Positions 11,901 through 22,652 of a DNA stretch of 64,000 bases are shown here, in pieces. Numbering within the stretch: position 1 is the stretch's first letter; each line of letters opens with the position of its first letter. The stretch is from positions 1,123,501-1,187,500 of the forward strand of contig NC_134521.1 in assembly GCF_027942865.1 (NCBI RefSeq), written 5' to 3'. The position numbers and the translations under genes are program-made. A model generated the notes under the pieces. The model ran no database searches, was not told where the DNA came from, and saw nothing but the letters and a program-made list of their open reading frames with translations. Source of the DNA: Odontesthes bonariensis. Lineage: Eukaryota > Chordata > Actinopteri > Atheriniformes > Atherinopsidae.

Positions 11901-14900
11901 CTGCTTCTAAAGGCACAGCAATAACTCCTTAGAAGCTGGTGAATGTCACCTTCATTAGCTAAGCTGTTAGCGTTAGCTGCTTCTAAAGGCACAGCAATAA
12001 CTCCTTAGAAGCTGGTGAATGTCACCTTCATTAGCTAAGCTGTTAGCGTTAGCTGCTGCTAAAGGAGAAAATAACAGCAATAACTCTTTAGAAGCTGGTG
12101 TACGTCACCCTCATTAGCTAAGCTGTTAGCTTTAGTTACTGCTAATGGCACAGCAATAACTCCTTAGAAGCTGGTGTATGTCACCTTCATTAGCTAAGCT
12201 GTTAGCGTTAGCTGTTGTTGAAGGTGAAAATAACTCCTTAGAAGCTGGTGTACGTCCAGTGTTGTATAAAGTACAGAAATCTCACACTCAAGTAGAAGTA
12301 TAGGTACCCCTCCAAAATATGATTTTGGTAAAAGTCCAAGTCACTGACTGAAATGTGACTTGAATTAAAGTCTTAATGTATCCGAAACATCTTGTACTTC
12401 AGTATGAGAAGTATTGTAAAAATAGATGTACTTAAGTAATGTAATGAAAAGTATAAGTAAAAAGTAAACAAGGCAAATGCAGTGTGAATGACATTTATAT
12501 TTTGGTAAACTTTGAAGGTCAAATACACTTAAAATGTACAAACAACCAAGTGCAGGCAAAATTTAGACAGAAAATACAAACTTTTTGTAAGCCTTCAGTT
12601 TTTCTTCTTCAAGTAAGGTCAGTGCTATACACTTAAAAAATGTACACTTCAAGTGCAGGCAAAATTTAGACCAGTAACATATTTGACGATGGCTTTCTCA
12701 ACACTCTTCTGAGGAGTCATGGCCAATGTGAGCGTCAATGTGGCCTGCTTGCTGCCGGGGGTCGGTGGTGGTCCACTGGCCCTTTTTCGCTTTGCTGTGG
12801 TCAATTCAATGTATTTCTGAACATGGTGCGGATGCTTTCTCTGAAACAGACAAAAAAAAAAAAGTCAAAACTGGACAAATTGATTCACCCACACATCATT
12901 TACAAATACTAATTTCCTTAGGTTGCTACAGAAATGCAAAATAATCTAGTACAATGTAAACACTTCCCAATTCGGGAATTATTCATTCAGAATCAAAGCC
13001 ATCATGTAAACGTAGCCATTATAGCAATTCGAAAAGACTTCAAGGTCAGCTAACCTCGGCTTTGTTAAGACACCAGACGCACACACAAAGTTTGTTTCAG
13101 TTTTAAAGAGTAGCACATGTTAATGGTTTGTGGTTTTGAACTTGCATGCCTTTCGTATATTCATTAAATTTAGTCTAAATAGCTATCGCTTTCGCATTCG
13201 TCTGCCCTTGGACCGAAGAGGCTAGGTAGCCTGCTACAGCCAACACTTGGCCTACGCTAAATACACCACGTGTGGAACCGAAACGATGCAAAACAAAAAG
13301 TTCATTTGTACAGGTAACGTTATGCTCAAGATTTCACAATAGTGCCTAATGACCATGCTATGGTTACTGAAACAGGAGGATTATAACCATTTCATAAGAA
13401 GTTACCTCGATGTGTTTAAGTTGGACGGGGAGTTTCTGCCACGGGTTCTCATCACCAGCTGGTGGTTCCCCTGTAGCCGAGTCAGATGTAGTTGCAGTCG
13501 CTGTTGTTGTCCCCGTCTCCTCTTCCATGTGGCTGCTGATTGCGAGCTGGCTTTTTGCTTAATGGGAGAAGCCAAACAGGTGTACCCTATTGGCGGTGAT
13601 GAACAAGCCCAGGCATGTCCTGACTTCTTTGCAGTCAGTCAGTAGGTGGGGTCAAAACACTGTTGCGTTTTTTTCTCTCTCTCTTTTTTTTTTTGTAACG
13701 AGTAACTAAACCAAACAATGAAAATGTATCGGAGTAAAAGTATGCAATTAAGTTCAGGAAAAAGAGTGAAGTAAAAGTGAAAGTTGTCAAAAAAATTTAA
13801 ACTTGAGGAAAGTACAAAGTATTCCAAAATATACTTAAGTACAGCCGTGAAGCATTTTTACTCCGTTACTATACAACACTGTCACCTTCATTAGCTAAGC
13901 TGTTAGCGTTAGCTGCTGCTAAAGGAGAAAATAAATCAGTAAATAAACCAGGAGGAATTGTTTCTCAGAATGCTTCCATTTCCCTGCTCTGAAGTGTGGG
14001 CGGGGCTTAACAGAGGAGGCGGGGTCAACTTAAGGAGTGACGTACTTTAGAAATGAAAATCATTTTAAGTGTGGTCACATGACCTTTGACCCTTGTAACT
14101 CTGTGTGGTCACATGACCTCTGACCTTTGTAACTATGTGTGGTCACATGACCTCTGACCCTTGTAACTCTGTGTGGTCACATGACCTTTGACCCTTGTAA
14201 CTATGTGTGGTCACATGACCTTTGACCTTTGTAACTCTGTGTGGTCACATGACCTCTGACCTTTGTACCTCTCTCCCCCCTCAGAGAGCAGCTACTGGCA
14301 GCTCTGTCCTCCCTCTAAGTCCGGCCTGCAGGGGGCGTTGCTGAGCTCTAGTTTCCCCCCCGGCCCCGTGCCCCTGGTGCCCCCAGATGCTCGCCTGCAG
14401 GAGGGCGGCCCCCTGGACGGGGGCCCCTCGCAGCCCCAGCAGCACCGCCCCCTGGCGCCCAGCACCTCGGCGTCTGAGCTGTCGCCCCCCGGAGCGGCGG
14501 CGCCCCCCCCCGGGCCCCCGCCCCCTCCCCCCCCGCCCCCCAAACGGCACTGCCGCTCGCTGTCGGTGCCCGAGGACCTGTCCCGCTGCCGCTACACGTG
14601 GCGGCCCAGCGCCTCGCGGGTCTGGACTCCCGTCAGTCGCCAGCAGTGCCACGGCGGAGCCGGGGGGGCGGCAGGCGGGGGGGCGGCGGCCGGCGGCGGC
14701 ATGGGGATGGCGGGGGGCGGAGTCTGCCCCCTGCGGGCGCCCAGCTCCTCGCTGAACTCCTCGCTGCACTCCTCGTCCAGCCCCACCTTCTTCAGCCTGG
14801 CGCTGTCGCCCGACTCGCCGCTGCCCTGGAGCTTCCCCTGGGACCCCAGCGAGGCGGCGGCGGGGGGCGGAGCCTGCTGCTGCTTCTTCCCCTCGCCGTC

Positions 14901-15607
14901 CTCCTGCTCCTCCTCGCCCTCCCCGCTGCACCCGCCCCCACCGCAGCGGCGCTTCTCGCTCTCGCCCGTGCTCATCAGAGACTCGGCGGCCTCCACCTTC
15001 CTTCCTCCGCCTCCGGCGCCAGCGGCGCCGCCCCCGCCGGGCCGCGCCTGCTCGGGCAGAGCGCCCGCGGGGGGCCCGGTGCCCGCCTCGCCCTCCTCGG
15101 CCTGCAGCACGCCGTCCTCTGTCCGTCGCAGCCTGCCGCCGCCGCTGCCGCGCTGCCACTCGCAGCCGTGCGACCTGCTGCTGCTGAAGCCGGGGCTGAA
15201 GCGGCGCCGCGACCCCGAGCGGCCGTGCGCCCGCCCCGTGCTGGACTTCACCAAGATGACGCAGGTACGCTCCATCAGATCATTCAGGTCATGTGACCCG
15301 CTGGGTTTGTTGTCTCACGCCTTGTTGTCTCCCGCAGACGCGCAGCATCGACCCGCAGGCGCTGGAGCGCGGCGGCCGGCCGGGCGGCGGCGGGGACGTC
15401 TGCATGGACGTCTTCATGGGGGACTTCCGGGGGTCCTGCTCGCCGGCCGAGTGCCTGGGCAGGACCAGCATCGGACCGCTCAGCGAGAGCGACGAGGAGT
15501 GCCGCGAGGACGAGGAGGAAGACGGCGAGGAGCGCGAGGCGGCGCAGCAGCTCGTGTTCGAGCGGGACTGCACGGAACTGGACCTGAACCTGATAGAAGA
15601 AAACTGA
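8914..15607 (+). CDS. fam53c: FAM53C protein
   Basis: Four coding exons can be traced: 8914-8991, 9981-10038, 14285-15264 and 15338-15607. All have GT-AG borders and compatible phases, giving about 461 residues; human FAM53C has 392. The first exon reads VVALLVESLRKQTLE, aligning with the FAM53 N terminus (MITLITEQLQKQTLD). Exon 3 carries the family motif KRHCRSLSVPEDLSR (about residues 132-146), then WRPSASRVWTPV, the QRRFSLSP motif and a basic LKRRRDPER stretch. The protein ends ELDLNLIEEN, the family C terminus. FAM53 proteins are nuclear regulators with 14-3-3-type phospho-motifs, and FAM53C is reported to bind the kinase DYRK1A. The protein is unusually rich in Pro, Ser and Ala. The oddity is the start: no in-frame ATG occurs in the first exon. 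A perfect Kozak ATG at 8909 is out of frame, and GTG stands where ATG is expected. Intron 2 holds a 76-bp array and a hAT element. Confidence 0.88.
9357..9835. repeat. 55-bp minisatellite in fam53c intron 1
   Basis: About 8.5 near-identical 55-bp copies containing GGTTCCACAGAGAGGGGCCT and GGCTCTGCCTCCCAAACTGG. It lies between the exons ending 8991 and starting 9981. The apparent minus-strand ORFs are repeat readthrough. Confidence 0.95.
10563..12256. repeat. 76-bp satellite in fam53c intron
   Basis: About 22 copies of a ~76-bp unit containing AACAGCAATAACTCCTTAGA and GTGTACGTCACCTTCATTAG followed by TTAGC/GCTAA segments that can pair (TTAGCTAAGCTGTTAGCGTTAGC). Some units lack 6-12 bp. The array is interrupted at 12257 by a hAT-like element and its last partial unit resumes at 13882-13924. 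Confidence 0.95.
12257..13881. mobile_element. Non-autonomous hAT-like element (1.6 kb)
   Basis: Starts CAGTGTTGTATAAAGTAC and ends ACTATACAACACTG, giving 12-bp terminal inverted repeats of the hAT CAGTG...CACTG type. It sits inside the 76-bp satellite, whose sequence continues on both sides (GTGTACGTC | TCACCTTC). Only TC is visibly duplicated, so an 8-bp target duplication is not evident. No transposase ORF is intact. Subterminal AAGTA repeats are typical of fish hAT derivatives. Confidence 0.75.
14069..14270. repeat. 34-bp array of E-box/DR1 units
   Basis: Six tandem units, each starting GTGTGGTCACATGACCTTTG or GTGTGGTCACATGACCTCTG. It ends 15 bp before the fam53c exon 3 acceptor (AG at 14283-14284). 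Each unit holds the palindromic E-box GGTCACATGACC. Units 1, 4 and 5 have TGACCTTTGACC, a nuclear-receptor DR1. Confidence 0.9.
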
Positions 15608-15874
15608 CAGGTGTGCAAAGGATGGCTGTCCTCTGTTTTCTAACCTGACCCCGCCCCCCGACCCGCCATCAGCTCAGCGCTCGCCGCCTCCTCTCCACCA
15701 ATCAGCAAGGCTCTCAGGAACAACGCCTCCTCTCATTGGACGAGCTGATTGACCACGACAGTGATGATGTGACCTCCCACGTTAACCTGAGAGGCGACAG
15801 GTACGCGCCGCCACTCTGACACCCGAACGCATCGCCACGCGCTCCGGGCTTTAACTAGGCTCCGCCCACTTAAC
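15608..15874 (+). other. fam53c 3' flank with possible 62-nt intron
   Basis: Four bases after the stop, ACAG|GTGTGC could be a donor. TTCTAAC and a pyrimidine-rich run precede CATCAG at 15672. The following segment 15673-15801 is open (LSARRLLSTNQQ...), followed by GACAG|GTACGC. This could be a spliced 3' UTR or an unrelated exon; I do not recognise the peptide. Confidence 0.3.
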
Positions 15875-16105
15875 ACAGAATGACTCATCCATGTTTATTT
15901 ATTTATTTCAAATCTCTAGAAAATCTCCAGAATACAGCGAAGAATAGAAAAGAGAATAATTTGAAAATCTAATTTATTTCATGGGGACTGATGGGCGGGG
16001 CCTAATCAGGCCCCTGGAGCCGACCAATCAGAGCAGACGGAAACCTGCAGAGGTGGAAAAGTGACTTAAAGTGGAATTCCACAGACGGCCACTAGGGGCT
16101 GCTCC
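15875..16105. repeat. Dispersed repeat copy 1 (pairs with 18118-18333)
   Basis: Shares with 18118-18333 the motifs AATGACTCATC, TTATTTATTT, ATCAGGCCCCTGGAGCCGAC and CAGACGGCCACTAGGGGCTG in the same order and orientation. The spacing differs by small indels. Nature unknown: either a segmental duplication or an old repeat. Confidence 0.7.
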
Positions 16106-16140
16106 TGGGTCACGGCTCTGGACCCAGAACCTCCAAATTT

Positions 16141-16596
16141 AAAGTCCTCCTCCTTCTTCTTCTCCTCCTCCTTCTTCTTCTCCTCCTCCTTCTTCTTCTC
16201 CTCCTCCTTCTTCTCCTCCTCCTCCTCCTTCTTCTTCTCCTCCTCCTCCTTCTTCTTCTTCTCCTCCTGTGCTACAACAGAAATTTAAATCTTCATCTTC
16301 TGCTTCTCCTCCTCCTTCTTCTTCTCCTCCTCCTCCTTCTTCTTCTCCTCCTCCTTCTTCTTCTTCTTCTTCTCCTCCTCCTTCTCCTCCTCCTTCTTCT
16401 TCTCCTCCTCCTTCTCCTCCTTCTCCTCCTCCTTCTTCTTCTTCTGCTTCTCCTCCTCCTTCTTCTCCTCCTCCTCCTCCTTCTTCTTCTCCTCCTCCTT
16501 CTTCTTCTTCTCCTCCTTCTCCTCCTCCTTCTTCTCCTCCTCCTCCTCCTTCTTCTTCTCCTCCTGAGCTACAACAGAAATTTAAATCTTCTCCTT
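16141..16596. repeat. CTT/CCT polypyrimidine tract
   Basis: Triplet-based pyrimidine array (TCTTCTCCTCCTCC...). It is broken twice by CTACAACAGAAATTTAAATC at about 16271 and 16570, which shows the tract itself was duplicated. The Ser/Pro ORF it contains is not taken as a gene. Confidence 0.9.
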
Positions 16597-16747
16597 AAAA
16601 CTGTACGACACTAACGTGTCAGAGTCATGTGACCTGGGTGTGGCGATGCGTTTGGTTTCCGCGGCGGCGTCCTGTCAGTCTGCACTGAGGGCAGGAACTC
16701 ACTGATGCTGTTGTTGTTCACACATTCCTGTTCATACACCATCTGTA

Positions 16748-16750
<3 letters not shown>

Positions 16751-16808
<58 letters not shown>
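16751..16808. repeat. (TG)n microsatellite
   Basis: About 29 uninterrupted TG dinucleotides, then TGCGCG. Confidence 0.99.
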
Positions 16809-16812
<4 letters not shown>

Positions 16813-17159
16813 TCAGCTCTGACATCACACTCCGGTGGTCATGTGACTTGTGTCCAGACTGAATCCAGACTGAGGACGAAACATTTAGACCCTTAAATAT
16901 CGACATGAACACTTTGTTCGGCCATTTTATTTAAAATGTTTAAAACAGTTCATTTATTTCCAGTAATATTTAAACCTACTGGAAGTTTTAATCCAATAAG
17001 ATGCTTTTTATCACTTAAACTTTAAGCCTTTATAAAATTTTTCATTTCACACTAAACTGTCGTTTTTCATCTTTCTAAACTTTATTAATTTCTGATAATT
17101 CAGTTTTTAAACTTTATTCATTTCTGATAATTCAGAGTTTTTCATCTTTTTAAACTTTA
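16809..17159. other. No gene seen
   Basis: AT-rich sequence with a repeated AAACTTTATT/TTTCTGATAATTCAG block (three imperfect copies at 17060-17160 and one beyond the next element at about 17717). This suggests the element at 17160 inserted into a short tandem repeat. Confidence 0.5.
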
Positions 17160-17717
17160 TTAAAGTCGGGGTAGGGGATCTTTTTCTGGAGCATTTTTTT
17201 ACATATTGCTTGAAATACTCTTCACACCCCCATTGCAACCAATTAATTAAAAGTTTTGACACAAATATGAAAAGTTTTAGTGGCCTCTAGAACGTACAAT
17301 CTAGGAAAAGCAGAATCCAATCATACTGAACGGACCGTTAACGATGATTGGATTCTGATGCGTCTATCAAACTGCAATCTGCTCCTTCCTCCCCCTCCTC
17401 CCCCCTGTGTGCGTACCCTGCTCCGTGAACGAATTACGCGTCCAGAAGCTTGGCAGGAAGCTAAACTAGAGCCAGCTTGGCTAGCACCTAGCATTATTAA
17501 ACGTATAGTTAGCATATACTAAATACTAAATACGGCAACGATCGATGCTTGCTGTCAGAACAGCGCTCGTGCACCTTCGTGCTCGTGCACGTTCATGTAC
17601 TCTAGAGGCGTGCCTTCGGGGGGAAAGTGAAGAAAAGGGTTGGGACTTTTTACCGGTGTATTTTCAAAATGCAGCTTCGCTGGACTCAAAATCCAGGATC
17701 TCCTACCCTACCTTTAA
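17160..17717. mobile_element. MITE with TTAA ends
   Basis: Left end TTAAAGTCGGGGTAGGGGAT mirrors the right end (reverse complement TTAAAGGTAGGGTAGGAGAT). Both ends are bounded by TTAA, the piggyBac-type target. There is no transposase inside; the short ORFs at 17280-17522 are not recognised. It is inserted in the AAACTTTATTAATTTCTGATAA repeat. Confidence 0.7.
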
Positions 17718-18117
17718 TTTCTGATAATTGAGAGTTTTTCATCTTTTTCCACCACAGAAGGTTCTGCTCGGCCTCGTTTCTTTGCACGTTTCCATGGAAA
17801 CATGAAGAATCTGCAGTGATTTACTGAAACATGAGTAGAGATGCAGAAACATTTTCCCCTAAAATCTGCTGCTTAAATGTTTGTTTATCATCTACTTTTC
17901 TTTACACCACCCACCCCCCCCCCCCCCAAACATCAGGATCTAACTCTGAATCTGATAAAACACCCCCAGGAAACAGCTGTTATTTCTCCTTAAACACAGG
18001 AAAAACATTCCTGTTAAAATAAAAGCCTCCAGAGAAGCCCTCTCTGCTCTGATTGGTCGGATCCGGCGGCCTGAACATGCTCCACCCACCACCCAGTCAA
18101 CAAAGTTAACACCCCCC
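17718..18117. other. No gene seen
   Basis: Single-copy-looking AT-rich DNA with a poly-C run at about 17907-17926. No recognisable coding sequence. Confidence 0.5.
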
Positions 18118-18333
18118 CAGGTGCAGAATGACTCATCGATGTTTATTTATTTAAAATCTCTAGAATACAGTAAATTTAAAAAACTTATTTATTTCATGGG
18201 GACTTTAAGGAAAGCTGATGGGCGGAGCCTGATCAGGCCCCTGGAGCCGACCAATCAGAGCAGACGGAAAGCTTCAGAGGTGAAAAAGTGACTTAAAGTG
18301 TATTTCCACAGACGGCCACTAGGGGCTGCTCCA
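18118..18333. repeat. Dispersed repeat copy 2 (pairs with 15875-16105)
   Basis: Same ordered motifs as the copy at 15875-16105, including AATGACTCATC and CAGACGGCCACTAGGGGCTG. A shorter pyrimidine segment is absent here. Confidence 0.7.
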
Positions 18334-19318
18334 ATGTAGATGAATCATTTCTTTGTGTTTTATATAAAAACAGCTGCAGCTGAAACATTAAACAAAATTA
18401 AATTAATTAAACATAATTAAACAGATTATAGATTAAACATAAATAAATTCCTCAGAAAAAGGACTGAAGAAGCAGAAAAAGAGCTTCAGAAAGCTGCAAA
18501 ACTGTTGATCACTTTTCCTCCTTTAAGTTCAATTCATTTTTATTTATATAGCGAACAAATGTCATCTCAAGGCCCGTAAATAATAATAAAGTCATTATAA
18601 TCCTAATTATCCTGAGTTCAGGGGCTCTGATCTGGGTTCAGTCTCGGCTCTGAAGACGCACAGAAACACCAGGTTTGACTTGTCGGGAAAGTGGAATAAA
18701 AGCAGCTGCGAGTTGTTGATGTGATTCTGTTTCCTCTGATTTTATTTTATTTTTCAAACAAGAAGCCCGTTAAAGATGTTCCAGTTTCACGACGCGGCCC
18801 GAGGTCGGAGAACCTCTGCTTCCCCGCCGGTGAGACGATCCGTCTCATCCATGTTTAGCAGCTTCTCTTGTACAGGAAACTTTGCAGAGTTGGCAGAAAA
18901 AAAAGAAGACAATCAGCACATAAACACCAGTTTAAAAGGTCATCCAGCAGAAAAGTGAAGGTGTCTAAATGTTGACGGGTGGATTATCAGCATTCAGTGT
19001 GGCTACTTTACTGTTAAACCTTCACATGTTTGTGTGACTCCTGCAGCAACTTTAATGTGTTTCTGTAACGAAGCCGTTCTGCCCTCCAAAGGTCGGAGAG
19101 CACGTCAGCATTAAGATGCTAACGCTAACACGCTGGAACCGACGAGCATCTCCGACTTCACTAAGAACGACTGTTTGGTCATTTTCCAGCAGGTTCATCC
19201 AACGTTTGTTTTACTTTGTAGATGTTGATTCTCCAGCTGAAGTTTATCAGGATAAAGTTTGGTGTGAAGTCGATGCTGCCGATGAATTATTTCCTGTTTC
19301 TTCTGAACTAAAGTGTTT
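18334..19318. other. No gene seen
   Basis: AT-rich intergenic DNA. TTCAATTCATTTTTATTTATATAGC at 18529-18553 resembles the 3' end of common fish LINE/SINE tails. The 60-residue frame at 18776-18958 has no recognisable domain. Confidence 0.5.
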
Positions 19319-19966
19319 GGCTGTGTTCGAAACCGCCTGCTACATGCTACATACTACATGCTACATACTAAATGCTACATGCTACATACTACATACTGCA
19401 TACTCATCGATCAGACAGTATGCAGAGCGTTTACCCACAATGCATTTCGTTCCTGCCCGAGCCGAAATCAGCCGGCCTGAAGCTGATTTCTCTTAAGCTC
19501 TAAACTCTGTAAACTTTAGCAACATTTGAAACATTTTCAGGAGAGAAAGTAGTCGTTTAGATCCCCAACGTGTTGAAAACCTGACAAAATACCGGCTGTT
19601 TACAATTTTGTTCCCACGAATTCGGCGCTGCTAAAGCTAGCCGCAGTGAGCTAACGCACTTCCTGTTATTTTCACAAAATAAAATACCCGTTGCCTTTTA
19701 TCATAGGGAAAGCCATTACCATACAATTGGTGCTTTTGTTTTGAAAACAGGAAGTGAACCTACCCTTGTTGTAGCTAGCTTGAAACTGCCGTTTTGACAG
19801 GAAATGACGATCGGCGACGTCACGTTACGTTGCATCTTGGGTAGTTTGAGTATGAGTAGTAACCTCATGATGCATACCCAACATTTAGGAGAATCTAGTA
19901 TGGATCCGGGAACTTAAAAAAAGTTAGTGGGAGTTGTAGGAGAAGTAGGCGGTTTCGAACACAGCC
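19319..19966 (+). mobile_element. TIR element, family M1, full copy
   Basis: Perfect 20-bp terminal inverted repeats, GGCTGTGTTCGAAACCGCCT at the left and its complement at the right, with TTT on both sides as a possible 3-bp target duplication. The left inner part carries a short CTACATACTACATG array. There is no transposase. Other copies are at 47264-47602 (truncated) and 56465-57587 (inverted, expanded array). Confidence 0.85.
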
Positions 19967-20740
19967 TTTGTTTCCAGACCCAAGCGTCTCAGCCTGCAGT
20001 TACTGCTGTCGGCCTCTGTGGGGCAGTGTTGCTTCTGAGGACTTCATCCCTGTGTTTGATCTGTCAGGATGAAATTCTAGAGATTTCACTTTGTGCGATT
20101 TTTCATTTTCTCATTCAGCAAATTTAAAGGAACAGTTGGACGTTTTAGAGCCACTCCATGGTGTTTCCTGAGGGCAACGGCCTCATGTTTGTGTGTGAAG
20201 TGTGGGAGCTGGAGTCCAGATGTGGGCAGCTGGGCATGTAAATACAGAACCGCAGGGGTCTTCCAACAAGCCGGCAGACGAGCTGCCTTCATATCATTTA
20301 AACCATCATTACGAGCATGAACTCATGACAGCCTGACTTTTAATTCCACTTCTAATAGTTTAGTTTACTGTAGCAGAGACGACTCTGGATATAGAAATAA
20401 AGTCACAGAGAACAACGGACTTCTCCCAGAGAACCACCAGTTAATTATCGGCACGATGGAACTCCCTTTACCTCGTTTTATGAGAGCTACTGTATTATTT
20501 TCTTTTTAAAATCAGCTCTGGTTTTACTTATGTTTTCACTTTTGATTGGTAATTACTGAAAATAAAATGTGAAAAAGAAAGTCTTTCATTTCTAAAATGT
20601 TATGTATTTGTACAAAGTGATGAAAATAATCTGTTCCAGGTGTTAAAAGGAGATAAATCCGTCCTCAAAACAGCAAAACACAGAAGCAGAGAGTTAAAAA
20701 AGTAAGCAGAAGTTCTGTCAATTTATTCAGCTGTGAGTTA
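19967..20740. other. No gene seen
   Basis: Intergenic AT-rich sequence. Short open frames at 20086-20320 overlap on opposite strands and have no recognisable similarity. Confidence 0.5.
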
Positions 20741-20741
20741 A

Positions 20742-20965
20742 CACAATGCCAAGGAGGAAAGACATCAGCAACGATCTCAGAGAAGCATCAACCTGGGAAG
20801 GGTTAAAGGGCCATTTCCAAACTATCTGGAGTCCATCGTTCTACAGAGTGAAAGATTATTCACAAGTGGAAAACATTCAGGAGTGGACGTCTCCAGCAAG
20901 GTCACCCCAAGGTCAGAAACCCAAGAGCTACATCTCAGACTCTGCAGGCCTCAGTTAGCATGTTT
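20742..20965 (+). pseudogene. Tc1/mariner transposase 5' remnant
   Basis: Begins ATGCCAAGGAGGAAAGACAT and reads MPRRKDISNDLREA, the helix-turn-helix start of fish Tc1-like transposases. Internal deletions then shift the frame (the HFQTIWSPSF and VKDYSQVENIQEW blocks are from other frames of the same gene). It ends in AGAGCTACATCTCAGACTCT and TGCAGGCCTCAGTTAGCATG. It is a deleted, non-functional copy abutting the forkhead-motif array. Confidence 0.85.
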
Positions 20966-20984
20966 TTTTTTGCAAAAAGTAAGT

Positions 20985-21955
20985 CCTGTAAACAAACACA
21001 AAGGGTCCCCGTAAGTCCTGTAAACAAACGCAAAGGGTCCCCGTAAGTCCTGTAAACAAACGCAAAAGGTCCCCGTAAGTCCTGTAAACAAACGCAAAGG
21101 GTCCCCGTAAGTCCTGTAAACAAACGCAAAGTGTCCCCGTAAGTCGTGTAAACAAACGCAAAGGGTCCCCGTAAGTCCTGTAAACAAACGCAAAGGGTCC
21201 CCGTAAGTCCTGTAAACAAACACAAAGGGTCCCCGTAAGTCCTGTAAACAAACGCAAAGGGTCCCCGTAAATCCTGTAAACAAACGCAAAGGGTCCCCGT
21301 AAGTCCTGTAAACAAACGCAAAAGGTCCCCGTAAGTCCTGTAAACAAACGCAAAGGGTCCCCGTAAGTCCTGTAAACAAACGCAAAGTGTCCCCGTAAGT
21401 CATGTAAACAAACGCAAAGTGTCCCCGTAAGTCGTGTAAACAAACGCAAAGGGTCCCCGTAAGTCGTGTAAACAAACGCAAAGGGTCCCCGTAAATCCTG
21501 TAAACAAACGCAAAGGTCCCCGTAAGTCCTGTGAACAAACGCAAAGGGTCCCCGTAAGTCGTGTAAACAAACGCAAAGGTCCCCGTAAGTCGTGTAAACA
21601 AACACAGTCTCCCCGTAAGTCGTGTAAACAAACGCAAAGTCTCCCCGTAAGTCCTGTAAACAAACGCAAAGTCTCCCCGTAAGTCCTGTAAACAAACGCA
21701 AAGGGTCCCCGTAAGTCGTGTAAACAAACGCAAAGGGTCCCCGTAAGTCGTGTAAACAAACGCAAAGGGTCCCCGTAAGTCGTGTAAACAAACGCAAAGG
21801 GTCCCCGTAAGTCGTGTAAACAAACGCAAAGGGTCCCCGTAAGTCGTGTAAACAAACGCAAAGGGTCCCCGTAAGTCCTGTAAACAAACGCAAAGGTCCC
21901 CGTAAGTCCTGTAAACAAACGCAAAGGGTCCCCGTAAATCCTGTAAACAAACACG
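20985..21955. repeat. 32-bp satellite carrying a forkhead motif
   Basis: About 30 copies of a 32-bp unit containing GTAAGTCCTGTAAACAAACG then CAAAGGGTCCCC. Every unit holds TGTAAACAAAC, a textbook FOX (FOXO/FOXA) site. Variants are GTCGTGT, GTCTCC and a few 31-bp units. Long minus-strand ORFs are repeat artefacts. Confidence 0.95.
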
Positions 21956-22652
21956 TTCAAACAGAATGATTCTGATTTTATAATGTAATGAAGACATTAG
22001 AATGATGTAATTTAATGTTTTATTATATTTATTCAAATTGTTACGCTAGACAAAGATAATTCATGACAAAACAAACACTGCAGAGCAATAAAATAGTTAT
22101 TATATGTAAAAGAAATGAAACCATAAGTCACTTTTGTCATGAAAACAACAGTTTTTAAGATAAATGGAACATTGTAAAATAGACCAGCTTTGTTTGACAG
22201 TTTGATGTTTTTTTCTGGATTATTTCAGACAAACGAGAGTAAAAAATAAAATATTCTGCTAAAGTAAAGATGAAAAACATCAGATTTGTAGTTTCTGCCC
22301 GTCAGATCGAGCAACACGGATGAAACAAAGATGGCCGAACATGAGACGTCTCGTCGTGTGTTTTTTATTAGAACTGAAGGGAAGATTGTCTTAATCTGCT
22401 GAATAACTCAACTTTATTTATAAAGCCCTTTAAAACAGCTGTGGCTGAAACAAAGTGCTGCACATGAGTAACAGCTCGAAGTATAAGTTATAAAACATAA
22501 GACACTAAACATTCAGTTAATCTCTAACAGTTCAATCCTTAAATGTCATTCATTCATTAAAGAAAACATCAGATTTGTGGTTTCTGCCCGTCAGATCGAG
22601 CAACACGGATGAAACAAAGATGGCCGAACATGAGACGTCTCATCGTGTGTTT
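21956..22652. other. AT-rich flank with a 113-bp direct duplication
   Basis: Segments 22274-22379 and 22564-22676 are near-identical (ATCAGATTTGT, CGTCAGATCGAGCAACACGG, AAGATGGCCGAACATGAGAC). The second copy forms the hsp30 3' flank. CAACTTTATTTATAAAGCCC at 22410 resembles a fish LINE tail. Confidence 0.7.

Noticed and set aside
14281-15275. Long antisense ORFs over fam53c exon 3
   Set aside because: GC-rich coding sequence leaves the opposite strand open. Family motifs are only on the plus strand.
16269-16598. Ser/Pro ORF
   Set aside because: A translated CTT/CCT tract; no other support.
20985-21955. CRISPR-like direct repeats
   Set aside because: Units are contiguous with no unique spacers, and the host is a vertebrate. 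The same applies to the other arrays.
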